From assembly GCA_022447335.1 (NCBI GenBank), contig JAKVCF010000110.1, positions 1 through 7,761 on the forward strand: DNA of 7,761 nt, given 5' to 3'. The translations under genes were made by a program, and so were the position numbers. Below are positions 1 to 6,905 of the stretch, piece by piece. Each line of letters opens with the position of its first letter. The stretch's first letter is position 1. This DNA is from Planctomycetota bacterium. Its GTDB lineage: Bacteria > Planctomycetota > UBA1135. The notes beneath the pieces were generated by a model. It did not search any database and was not told the DNA's origin. It saw only the letters and a program-made list of their open reading frames with translations.

Positions 1-907
1 TGTGGAGGGCTGGGGCCCAGATGTCCTGATCGACGCGGTAGAGCGGGGGTGCGCCGGCGGATGGGGCAGTTGCATTGAGTGTGACGGGGTGAAGTGCGGG
101 TAGCTCGCCGCCGATTAGGCGCCGCACTTCCCCAGCCTGACCGGCGGAAGCTGCGAAGGCCGCTTGAGCCAGAATGGGCTCGGCCGTGGCAAGTGCGCGC
201 TGGAAGTCGCGTGTTGCTTGTATACCGAGCGCTGGCATGGCCTGACTCGCTAGATTCTGCATTTCAGGGATGCGCGCACTCCAGTCGCGGAAGAGATGAG
301 ATGACGGGATTTCGCCGCGACCGGTCAGAGTTATGACTTGCACGCTGCGCACTTCGTTCTCTGCGCACTGGCGCTGCAGGTCGTAGAGCGCTCGCGCTAG
401 ATCGTTAGCTTCGTTGAATATGCGGTGCGCTGCTATCGGCGTCACTAGTTCGCTGGTGGGGGCGGCGGAACGACCGCGGAACTGTGCTAAGAATCCATCC
501 CATAAACCATTTGCGTCATTTACGAAAGCCTCGCTCGCCAGTCCCAGTGCATATAGGCGAGCCTCACGATCAAAGGCGAAGTAGGCCGTGCCTAGTCCGA
601 ATGGATCCTGCAACGGAATACGTAGCACATGCGTCGGCATCAGCTCTCCGGCCGACCCGCGCAGGGTGACTGCATCGAACTGTATGCTCCAAAGGTCGCG
701 CTTACGAAGGGCTGCGTGTCCGGCGATGTTGTCGCGCACGCGGGTTTTCAGATTGAGTTTGATTGGATCAATCGAGGCGACAGAAACTCCCAGTGCCGCG
801 GACATCTGCGATTTTTCGAGTTCTGCGAGCTCGTCGACAGAGGGACCCGAAGCGCAGGCGGGCAACTGGGTGAAAGTAGAGAGCGTGAGGAGCAGGAATG
901 ATCGCAT
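1..907 (-). CDS. Unrecognised exported protein, probable lipoprotein (3' end beyond window)
   Basis: Reading the minus strand from the ATG at 905-907, 302 codons run to the left edge without a stop, so the gene is open at its 3' end. The N-terminus (MRSFLLLTLSTFTQLPACAS) is a short hydrophobic signal ending in a lipobox-like LPAC with Cys18. Pro at -2 is not ideal, so ordinary signal peptidase cleavage is also possible. The mature part is mixed alpha/beta with a long Ala/Arg/Glu-rich, probably helical stretch around residues 150-280 and no motif I recognise. An AAGGA lies very close (2 nt) to the ATG. No other ATG precedes it in frame. It is divergent from the sulfatase, with 54 nt between the two chosen starts that could hold both promoters, but no convincing -35/-10 pair is visible. 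The unbroken frame and the export signal make the gene credible. Its function is unknown. Confidence 0.8.
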   Translation of the reverse strand, partial: MRSFLLLTLSTFTQLPACASGPSVDELAELEKSQMSAALGVSVASIDPIKLNLKTRVRDNIAGHAALRKRDLWSIQFDAVTLRGSAGELMPTHVLRIPLQDPFGLGTAYFAFDREARLYALGLASEAFVNDANGLWDGFLAQFRGRSAAPTSELVTPIAAHRIFNEANDLARALYDLQRQCAENEVRSVQVITLTGRGEIPSSHLFRDWSARIPEMQNLASQAMPALGIQATRDFQRALATAEPILAQAAFAASAGQAGEVRRLIGGELPALHPVTLNATAPSAGAPPLYRVDQDIWAPALH

Positions 908-961
908 CGTCCTTGCGGTATACGCGTAATCGCTGTTAGCGTTCGCATTCTCTGCTTGCGC

Positions 962-2413
962 ATGCTCACTTCCCTCCTTATTTCCCTCCTACTTGGCGGA
1001 AAGCTTGCCGCTGGTGACCCGCCTGCGCGGCCGAATATTGTCTTCGTGCTGGCTGATGATCTCGGTTGGGCTGAGCTGGGTAGCTACGGCCAGACCAAGA
1101 TTCGCACCCCGTGTCTCGACGAGTTGGCCGAAGGGGGTATGCGCTTCACCCAGCATTACGCTGGGGCGCCAGTCTGTGCTCCTTCGCGCTGTGTCCTGAT
1201 GACTGGCATGCATCCCGGGCATGCCTATGTGCGCGACAACACCGAAGGCGGTGGTTGGGGGCCGGACAGTGTCGAGGGGCAGCGTCCGCTGCTTCCCGAC
1301 ACTGCGACGATTGGAACCGTGCTACAGGGCGCCGGCTATGCAACGGCCTGCATCGGCAAGTGGGGGCTTGGCGGGCCCGATTCGACCGGCGCACCCGAGC
1401 GCCAGGGATTTGACCACTTCTTTGGCTATCTTTGTCAGCGTCGCGCCCACAACTTCTATCCAACCCACTTATGGAAGGATGGAGAGAAAATCTCACTCAA
1501 AGGCAATGAATGGGGGAACCTGGTTGGCGATCACTACGCGCATGATCTGATGACCGAAGATGCGCTTGAATGGGTACGTATAAACCACGATCAACCGTTC
1601 TTTCTTTACTTGCCGTACACCATTCCCCATCTTGCGCTGCAGGTTCCTGACGACTCGCTTGCTGAGTACAGTGGTCTTTGGGAGGATCCTCCATACAAGG
1701 GGGGTAAGGGCTATTTGCCGCATCCGGAGCCGCGCGCGGCTTACGCAGCCATGGTCACGCGCATGGACCGTGACATTGGTCGCGTGGTTGACTTACTTAA
1801 TGAACTTGGCGTGCGCGAGAACACCATTGTGATGTTTGCCAGTGACAATGGTGCGACCTTTGACATCGGTGGGGCCGACTCCCCTTTCTTTGATAGTTGT
1901 GGCCCCTTTCGTGGTCGCAAGGGAAGTGTGTGGGAAGGTGGTATTCGCGTGCCGTTGATCGCTAACTGGCCCGGGAAGATTGAAGCGGGAAAGGTCAGCG
2001 ACCACCTCTCGGCTTTTTGGGATTTAATGGAAACCTGCGCTGAGTTGGCTGGCATCGAAGCCCCCCGCAATGACGGTATATCCTTTTTGCCAACCTTGCT
2101 TGGGAAGGGGAAGCAGCAACAGCACCGTTATCTTTATTGGGAGTTCCCTGGTTATCGCGGCCAGCAGGCAATGCGATGGGGTAGGTGGAAAGCTGTACGA
2201 CGTAATCTGGTCAGTGGCGAGATTCGCACCCAGCTCTTCGATATCCGGGAGGATCCAGGAGAATCGCGTGACTTATCCTTAAGCCAATCAGAAGTTTTGG
2301 CTCAGATGGAGGTCTGGATGGAGGAGGCGCATACCCCCTCGGCGGAGTATCCGCTGCAGTCGATCGACGCAGAGTTTTCGATCTCTTCTAGTTTTACGAA
2401 TAGAGATAGGTGA
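962..2413 (+). CDS. Secreted formylglycine-type sulfatase (arylsulfatase family)
   Basis: A 483-residue sulfatase that hydrolyses sulfate esters, probably of sulfated glycans or small aryl/alkyl sulfates. The start is set at the ATG at 962; an in-frame TTG at 956 would add two residues. Neither has a strong Shine-Dalgarno sequence. Residues 1-18 form a signal peptide, so the enzyme should act in the periplasm or outside. Family hallmarks follow in order: PNIVFVLADD with the metal-binding Asp32-Asp33; the sulfatase signature C-A-P-S-R at 72-76, where Cys72 would be converted to formylglycine; GKWGLGG with Lys133; PHLAL with His223; the metal-binding ASDNGA with Asp295-Asn296; and Lys320 in FRGRKGSVWEGGIRVP. 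Length is typical and every catalytic position I can identify is present. The maturation enzyme (FGE or anSME type) is not in this window. It converges on the sulfotransferase-like gene with a 45-bp gap. The exact substrate and sulfatase subfamily cannot be told from the sequence. Confidence 0.95.
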   Translation: MLTSLLISLLLGGKLAAGDPPARPNIVFVLADDLGWAELGSYGQTKIRTPCLDELAEGGMRFTQHYAGAPVCAPSRCVLMTGMHPGHAYVRDNTEGGGWGPDSVEGQRPLLPDTATIGTVLQGAGYATACIGKWGLGGPDSTGAPERQGFDHFFGYLCQRRAHNFYPTHLWKDGEKISLKGNEWGNLVGDHYAHDLMTEDALEWVRINHDQPFFLYLPYTIPHLALQVPDDSLAEYSGLWEDPPYKGGKGYLPHPEPRAAYAAMVTRMDRDIGRVVDLLNELGVRENTIVMFASDNGATFDIGGADSPFFDSCGPFRGRKGSVWEGGIRVPLIANWPGKIEAGKVSDHLSAFWDLMETCAELAGIEAPRNDGISFLPTLLGKGKQQQHRYLYWEFPGYRGQQAMRWGRWKAVRRNLVSGEIRTQLFDIREDPGESRDLSLSQSEVLAQMEVWMEEAHTPSAEYPLQSIDAEFSISSSFTNRDR

Positions 2414-2458
2414 TTTACTTGGTTGTAGACAAAGTTCATGATTTTTGGATGAATAACG

Positions 2459-3829
2459 TTAGTCAGCAGAGGTGAATGCGTCGGTGTTTAGATAATCGAG
2501 CGGGTAGCGCACTACCTCGAATAGCGTAGCTACTAGATCAGCGTTGCTCGGTGCGCGGTGTGGAGAAAGGAAGCGCCAGACCTCATTGCCTCCTGGCGTG
2601 ACCTCGAAAGCGCGGCCCGAATCAGACTCGGTAATCAAAGTATTGCCATTTGGAAGGCGGTGCTGGGAGCCGCAGGTCTCAGAGTAGAAGCCATTGTTTT
2701 CTGAACTGCTGAAATCCCAGACTAGGTCCATGCCGGCGGGCACAAACTCCATAATCCGGGACATTCCAGTGCCGTAGTTGTCGAAAATTAGTAGATGGCC
2801 ATTCTCGAGCACGGTCGGCTGGTGCTGAGCATCCCACAGGCCAGTCTTTGCCCAGACCACACGTTGTTCAGAGAGGTCAATCACTGCGATGGTGTCCATC
2901 TCGCGCATCGACACCATTACCTGGCCGGCTTTCCAGCTCTTGGGTGCCAGTGTGCTGGGCTCACTTAGCACTTCGATGGTATTGGTATGCAGGATGTCGC
3001 CGAATGCTGGCATTAGGCTGAGCATTGGCGCGTAGTCACTGTTTTCAAAAGCCTCAAGTACTGACTGACGGGCCAGTTCTTCACCTGTTTCCGATAGCAC
3101 CACAATGAAGTCTTCGATGATCGGGCGCTCGGGGTGAATACGCTCCAGTACCTGGCGCTCAGATGCGATGGCGTAAATCTTGCCGTCTTCCTGGATTTCA
3201 AAATCGTGGTGGAATCCGTTTTCGTGCTTCCAGATCAGGTTCGAGTCTTTGTCGAAGCGCGCTAGCCAGCTGTGGCCACCGTAGACCACAGTCAGCTCAC
3301 CATTTGGCGCCAATTGTGCGCGACGAAAACGCGCGCGTAACTGGCGTGCAGCTTCCTCCGGGAGCTCGGCAGCCAAGTTGTACTCCCAGCGGTGAATCTC
3401 CTTGCCGTCCATATCCATCAACACCGCTAATTCGGCGTGACCGCTGGTGTAAAGGTTGAGGCCTTGCCAGGATCGTTTGGCGTCGTGGCGCACTACGCCG
3501 CTGTCAGCTTCTGCGAGCTCGCTGCCGTCGGCATAACCCATTTCGGCCAAGTTCTGCACCTGTGTTGCGTTGGACTTGGGTTGCCCCGGTCGGCGGAAGC
3601 GCGCCTCGGTTTGCCGCATTGCCGCGCTGCGAAGCGAATCGAAGCTACCATCAAAGGGGAAGCGCAGATTGTGGTAGGCCCAGCCGCCGTAAACCGTTCC
3701 AACGGCCAAAGTCAGCAGGGGGAGAGCGAAGAGCAGGGTGCGACGCATGGTGTCCAGCGGCTTTAGAAGTCCGGACAGCATAGAGGCCGAGAGGTCGGAA
3801 AGTGGTGGGAACCGCTTAGGTCTCAGCAT
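2459..3829 (-). CDS. Arylsulfotransferase-like (ASST family) membrane-anchored beta-propeller protein
   Basis: A 456-residue protein related to PAPS-independent arylsulfate sulfotransferases, which pass sulfate from one phenolic ester to another via a sulfo-histidine. After a basic 30-residue N-terminus, residues 31-49 form one hydrophobic membrane segment preceded by RR. From about 120 to 425 come propeller-blade motifs such as MDMDGKEIHRWEY, FDNYGTGMSRIMEF and LPNGNTLITES. Residues matching the ASST active-site pattern are visible: His207/208 in FHHDFEI, His281 in ILHTNTIEV, Arg309 in SMREMDTIAVID and His336 in DAQHQPTVLENGHLLIFDN, plus His390 in GSQHRLPNG. The assignment rests on recalled motif spacing, not on an alignment. 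The start at 3829 is chosen because GGAG lies 7 nt upstream; the alternative Met28 at 3748 has no ribosome site. It is convergent with the sulfatase and divergent from the CRTAC1 gene. A binding-only propeller without transferase activity remains possible. Confidence 0.82.
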   Translation of the reverse strand: MLRPKRFPPLSDLSASMLSGLLKPLDTMRRTLLFALPLLTLAVGTVYGGWAYHNLRFPFDGSFDSLRSAAMRQTEARFRRPGQPKSNATQVQNLAEMGYADGSELAEADSGVVRHDAKRSWQGLNLYTSGHAELAVLMDMDGKEIHRWEYNLAAELPEEAARQLRARFRRAQLAPNGELTVVYGGHSWLARFDKDSNLIWKHENGFHHDFEIQEDGKIYAIASERQVLERIHPERPIIEDFIVVLSETGEELARQSVLEAFENSDYAPMLSLMPAFGDILHTNTIEVLSEPSTLAPKSWKAGQVMVSMREMDTIAVIDLSEQRVVWAKTGLWDAQHQPTVLENGHLLIFDNYGTGMSRIMEFVPAGMDLVWDFSSSENNGFYSETCGSQHRLPNGNTLITESDSGRAFEVTPGGNEVWRFLSPHRAPSNADLVATLFEVVRYPLDYLNTDAFTSAD

Positions 3830-3836
3830 ACCTTGT

Positions 3837-3840
3837 CTCC
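3837..3840 (-). promoter_or_regulatory. Ribosome binding site deciding the start of the sulfotransferase-like gene
   Basis: On the minus strand GGAG is followed by the seven bases ACAAGGT and then ATG (3829-3827). This is canonical Shine-Dalgarno spacing. It favours the long form of the protein over internal Met17 or Met28, neither of which has a comparable site. Confidence 0.6.
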
Positions 3841-3847
3841 GAGCGAG

Positions 3848-3864
3848 GGGGTGGTCCCCACCTC
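3848..3864. promoter_or_regulatory. Short dyad in the divergent spacer (possible operator or 5'-UTR hairpin)
   Basis: GGTGG (3850-3854), a 3-nt TCC spacer and CCACC (3858-3862) form a perfect inverted repeat. One G-T wobble and one G-C pair extend it outward. It sits in the 92-bp gap between the divergent sulfotransferase-like and CRTAC1 genes, just upstream of the GGAG site of the former. It could be a regulator site or a leader hairpin. A dyad this small can arise by chance in GC-rich DNA. Confidence 0.2.
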
Positions 3865-3921
3865 ACCCGCGGCATAGCGATGACTAATTTCGGGTCGACT
3901 GTGCCGAGGTAGACTTGGAAA

Positions 3922-6762
3922 ATGAGTTTTTCCTTCCCTAGTAAGCAGGCCCCCCTGCTGATTTTTGCCTCGGCGACTTTGGTCGCTTGTGGCGGGGAAG
4001 AAGCGTTCAGTGTCGGTATGCCGAGCGAGGCTCAGAATGGCAACCAGTTGCTTTTCGTTTCTGATGGGCCGGGTCGACCGGCTGAGTTGCAGGATGAGTT
4101 GGCGCGGCGCGATGCCGAAGTGGATGGCTGGGATACCGAGGTACTTCACGATCATGCCAAGCATGCTCTGAAGGGGTGGATGCACGACCTGCTCAATTTA
4201 GAGGTTAGTGCCGAGAAGCTAGCCGCGTATGCATCCAGTGGCTTCGAATCCAGCGCTTCCCTGGTGCGCGGAGGATTGCCAGAGCTGAGGGATGCCCGAG
4301 GTTGGATTGTTCGCCGCGCTGAAAATCCGAGCGAAGAACTCTTTGGCTTTGCAGACTTGAATACGGCTTATCGCGCACGTGTCGCGGGGTCAGATCGGGC
4401 ATACGCGGATATCAAAATCATCGGTGTTGAAGTGATCGATGCCGAGCAATTTTCTACCGAGGCTTATGTGCAGACCTTGGTGACGCGATCTGGTGGCGCA
4501 CCACTCCAGTTCAACCATGAATGGAATCTCTATTGGGAAGGCACGCCAGAGACCGATCGTCCGAAGTTGGTGCGCATCGAGACGTTGTCCTATGAGGAGG
4601 TTGAGGGGCCGCGTCCATTGTTGGGCGACCTGACGGAGCACCTATTTGGAGATTTTGAGTGGTTCGACTCAGAATTTCGGCTCGGTGCTGGCGAACTTTA
4701 CCGACGCAAGGATCGATTGGCTGGTAACTCGTACATGGGATGGCAGGGGCTGGCGATTGGCGACGTCAACAACGACGGTTACGAGGATATTTATGTTTGT
4801 CAGCCAGGTGGTTTGGCGAACCGCCTCTTCCTGCGGCAGCCTGACGGCAGTGTGCAGGAAGTCGCAGGACAAGCAGGCGTAGCCTTCATGGACAACACCC
4901 GTGGCGCCCTGTTGCTCGACTTGGATAACGACGCGGATCAGGATCTTATCGTTTCGATGGGGCCGAACCTCGTGATTGGTTACAACGATGGGCGCGGTCG
5001 TTTTCCCCATCTGACACCGCTGGTCTGCGAAGGTTCAGCCTTTGTGCATAGCCTGACAGCGGCCGATATCGATCGAGATGGAGACCTTGACTTGTATGCC
5101 TGTCGTTACAACCTTGTTGGCGAAGCGGGCGCACTAGGTGGGGGATTGCCGGTTCCATATCACGATGCGGACAATGGCGGTGAGAATGTGATGTGGAGAA
5201 ACGACGGGCGTGGGATGTTCACCGATGTCACGTCAGCATGGGGCCTGGATCAGAACAACACTAAGTTTTCACTGGGCGCGATTTTCGAGGACTTTGACGA
5301 AGACGGAGACCTGGATCTTTACGTTACCAATGACTTCGGTCGTAACAACTACTACCGCAATGGTGGTGGTCGATTTTCCGACGCCGTCAATGAATCAGGG
5401 CTTGGCGAACTCGCGGCTAGTATGGGGGCGAGTGCGGCCGATTTTGATCGCGATGGCGATATGGATATCTATCTTTCGAATATGTTCAGCTCAGCTGGAT
5501 TGCGCATCGTGACGCAGGAAGACCATTGGCGTCCCGGCGAGCGTGAATCTGCCGATGAGTACCTCAGTCATGCGCGCGGAAACTTCCTGCTCGCCAATCA
5601 GGGTGATGGCACATTTGTCGACCGAACTGACGTGGCGGGAGTCGAGCTTGGTCGCTGGGCCTGGGGCGCACGATTTGTCGATTTCGACAATGACGGCTTC
5701 GACGATATTTATGTGCCGAATGGCTTTATTACTGGTCCCGACACAGGGGACTTGTGAAGTTTTTTCTGGCGGCGCGTGGCGTCGCAAAGTCCTGACAAAG
5801 AAGATACGAATGCGGCAGCTGATCCATATTTGGAGTCGTGGTCGGCGATGACTCACCTCGTGATGGAGGAAGGTGCATCATGGAGTGGGCGTGAGAAGAA
5901 CTGTGTTTTCCTCAATCTGACAGATGGGCGTTTTTCCAATATTTCAGCGGCATCGCATGCGGATTACGCTGATGACGCGCGTGCTGTTGCGTTGATTGAC
6001 TGGGATCACGATGGAGCTCTCGACCTAGTGCTGAAGAATCGATCAGCGCCGCGGCTGCGTATGTTGCGCAATCAGGCTGCTACCGACTCACATTGGATTC
6101 AATTCAAATTGCGCGGTACCGGTAGTAGTAACCGCGATGCGATCGGATCACGCGTGCGCGTAATCCGAGGCGAAGAGAGTCCTCGCGTGAGATCATTGCG
6201 TGCTGGTGATGGTTATCTGTCACAGAGCACGCGATTCATGCACTTTGGACTTGGTGATTCGGATGAGGTTTGCGTAGTCGAAGTCGTGTGGCCAGACGGT
6301 CAAGTGGAGCGTTATGAAGGTTTGGCGGTCGACCGCATTTGGCGTTTGGTGCAGGGGGCTGGACATGCAGTCGAAGTGAAGCGTGAGCGGGCTGTTTCGA
6401 TAGCTGGCGCACCGACTTCGGCGATAGGAATGTCCGAAAGTGAGGCGCGCCGTATTGTGCTAATTGACAGGCTGCCGATGTCGGCCTTTCCCTTGCCCTC
6501 GTATGATCGGCCGGAGCGCTCCGTCGCCGACTTCGAGGGTGGCCCGATGTTGATCAATCTCTGGGGCTTATCTTGTGCAAATTGCTTCAAGGAGCTTGCG
6601 GAGTTCCGCGATGCTTCGGGTCAGTTGCAGGCCGCGGGGCTGCGTGTGGTGCCACTCTCCACAGATCCGGTTGAGCAGCAAGATCGTGCACGAGAGGTCA
6701 TCGGAAATCTCGGTCACGGAGTGCTAGCGGGTCCGACTAACCCGAAGCAATTCGCATGGTGA
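3922..6762 (+). CDS. CRTAC1-type lipoprotein: FG-GAP/VCBS repeats + ASPIC/UnbV + TlpA-like domain, with in-frame UGA and cut 3' end
   Basis: One reading frame spans 947 codons, with a single UGA at codon 612 (5755-5757). Residues 1-23 are a lipoprotein signal with a perfect lipobox, LVAC, and Cys23, so the protein is lipid-anchored and exported. Residues 50-250 are unrecognised. Calcium-binding FG-GAP/VCBS loops of the DxDxDGxxD type start at 281, 333, 382, 457, 508 and 587, with a seventh at 693 beyond the UGA. An ASPIC/UnbV domain covers about 724-812, and a thioredoxin/TlpA-like domain with Cys885-x-x-Cys888 (SCANC) follows. Matching the second copy, the intact protein would be about 1,052 residues. 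Here it diverges after PKQ (residue 943) and ends three residues later at 6760-6762, a join and not a natural end. If the UGA is a true stop, translation gives a 611-residue protein without ASPIC or TlpA parts. GGAAA precedes the ATG, a weak ribosome site. The molecular role of this family in bacteria is not established. Confidence 0.85.
5755..5757 (+). other. In-frame UGA, candidate selenocysteine codon
   Basis: The frame reads GPDTGDL, UGA, SFFWRRV and continues with no further stop for 334 codons. The downstream part carries a seventh FG-GAP loop and the ASPIC/UnbV domain, so both sides belong to one protein. The sulfatase and the second CRTAC1 copy both end in UGA, so a genetic code in which UGA means Trp or Gly throughout is unlikely. 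Options are selenocysteine insertion, a one-base nonsense mutation or a sequencing error. No Sec machinery gene (selA, selB, selC, selD) is in the window. Confidence 0.5.
5767..5786 (+). promoter_or_regulatory. SECIS-like hairpin just downstream of the in-frame UGA
   Basis: The RNA pairs T5767-A5786, G5768-C5785, a bulged G5769, then C5770-G5784, G5771-C5783, G5772-U5782 (wobble), C5773-G5781, G5774-C5780 and optionally C5775-G5779. This leaves an apical loop of GUG, or CGUGG without the last pair. The loop G at 5776 is 19 nt past the UGA. Bacterial SECIS elements sit within the coding region right after the UGA and carry a G followed by U in a short apical loop, roughly 16-37 nt downstream, so geometry and loop fit. 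The bulge and the wobble are also tolerated in such stems. The region is GC-rich, so a chance hairpin cannot be excluded. Confidence 0.4.
6182..6751 (+). repeat. Inverted repeat, left arm (copy A of the ASPIC-TlpA region)
   Basis: These 570 bp match the reverse complement of 7192-7761 without a gap, with 25 differences by manual alignment (about 95.6 percent identity). 24 are transitions and one is a transversion (aat/aag). Codon positions are 3, 5 and 17 for first, second and third; 16 are synonymous and nine change a residue. The left boundary is unknown because the other arm reaches the window edge. The right boundary is sharp, after the shared cccgaagcaat. Confidence 0.95.
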
Positions 6763-6905
6763 CCATGAACCCCGAAGTTACACCGGCACAGCTCGACCGC
6801 TTGCTAGACGAGATTCTTGAGGTCGCGGGAGACCTACCGACCAATACACCATCGATTGCTGATCAGCGACGCATGGCTGCGTCACGCGTAGCGAGCTTGT
6901 CATAA
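6752..6905 (+). pseudogene. 3' remnant of a probable PLP-dependent decarboxylase gene
   Basis: The frame running through ATG 6756 to the TAA at 6903-6905 gives MVTMNPEVTPAQLDRLLDEI followed by a polar tail of about 30 residues. Read from the join it starts IRMVTMNPEVTP. This resembles the C-terminal end of group II PLP-dependent decarboxylases, where a strand containing a (V/T)xNP-type motif is followed by TxxxLDxLLxxI. The catalytic PLP lysine region and nearly all of the protein are absent; the upstream DNA is instead the truncated CRTAC1 copy in another frame. It could be called as a 49-residue small gene, but nothing suggests that it is one. Its last 43 bp overlap the end of the convergent copy-B gene. 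Family assignment rests on one short motif and is tentative. Confidence 0.45.

Larger units (their letters stand above)
5758..6762 (+). other. Readthrough-dependent C-terminal part of the CRTAC1 gene (FG-GAP loop, ASPIC/UnbV, TlpA-like)
   Basis: This is the segment after the UGA in the same frame, listed separately because an automatic caller would report it as an independent gene starting at the GTG at 5776. That start is not convincing: it has no Shine-Dalgarno sequence and no signal peptide, and SFFWRRV before it reads as ordinary family sequence. Contents in order, numbered along the full frame: DWDHDGALD loop at 693-701; ASPIC/UnbV from HWIQFKLRG (about 724) through AIGSRVRV, RAGDGYLSQST and VVWPDGQVERY to about 812; a linker; then the thioredoxin-fold part with LINLWGLSCANCFKEL (Cys885, Cys888) and VVPLSTDP. 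The cis-Pro half of the thioredoxin fold is missing because of the break at 6751; it is present in the copy on the other strand. Confidence 0.7.

Noticed and set aside
94..929. Several short plus-strand frames (94-336, 484-669, 588-929, 629-901)
   Set aside because: They lie opposite the 302-codon minus-strand frame that has an export signal, and their Arg/Pro-rich products look like shadow translations.
2414..2458. Bidirectional terminator between the sulfatase and the sulfotransferase-like gene
   Set aside because: The 45-bp gap is AT-rich but shows no stem-loop followed by a T-run on either strand.
3823..4185. 120-residue minus-strand frame across the CRTAC1 start
   Set aside because: It is antisense to the lipoprotein signal and N-terminal coding region of the CRTAC1 gene and shows no domain-like features.
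5755..5757. Alternative genetic code with UGA as Trp or Gly
   Set aside because: The sulfatase (2411-2413) and the copy-B gene (6863-6865) both end in UGA at sensible protein ends, and ordinary TGG Trp codons are common throughout.
5776..6762. Independent gene starting at the GTG at 5776
   Set aside because: It is in the same frame as the upstream part, lacks a ribosome site and signal peptide, and starts in the middle of family-like sequence; it is better read as the continuation past the UGA.
6756..6905. A 49-residue stand-alone small protein gene
   Set aside because: The frame continues upstream across the repeat junction, has no ribosome site, and resembles the tail of a much larger PLP enzyme, so a truncated remnant is more likely.
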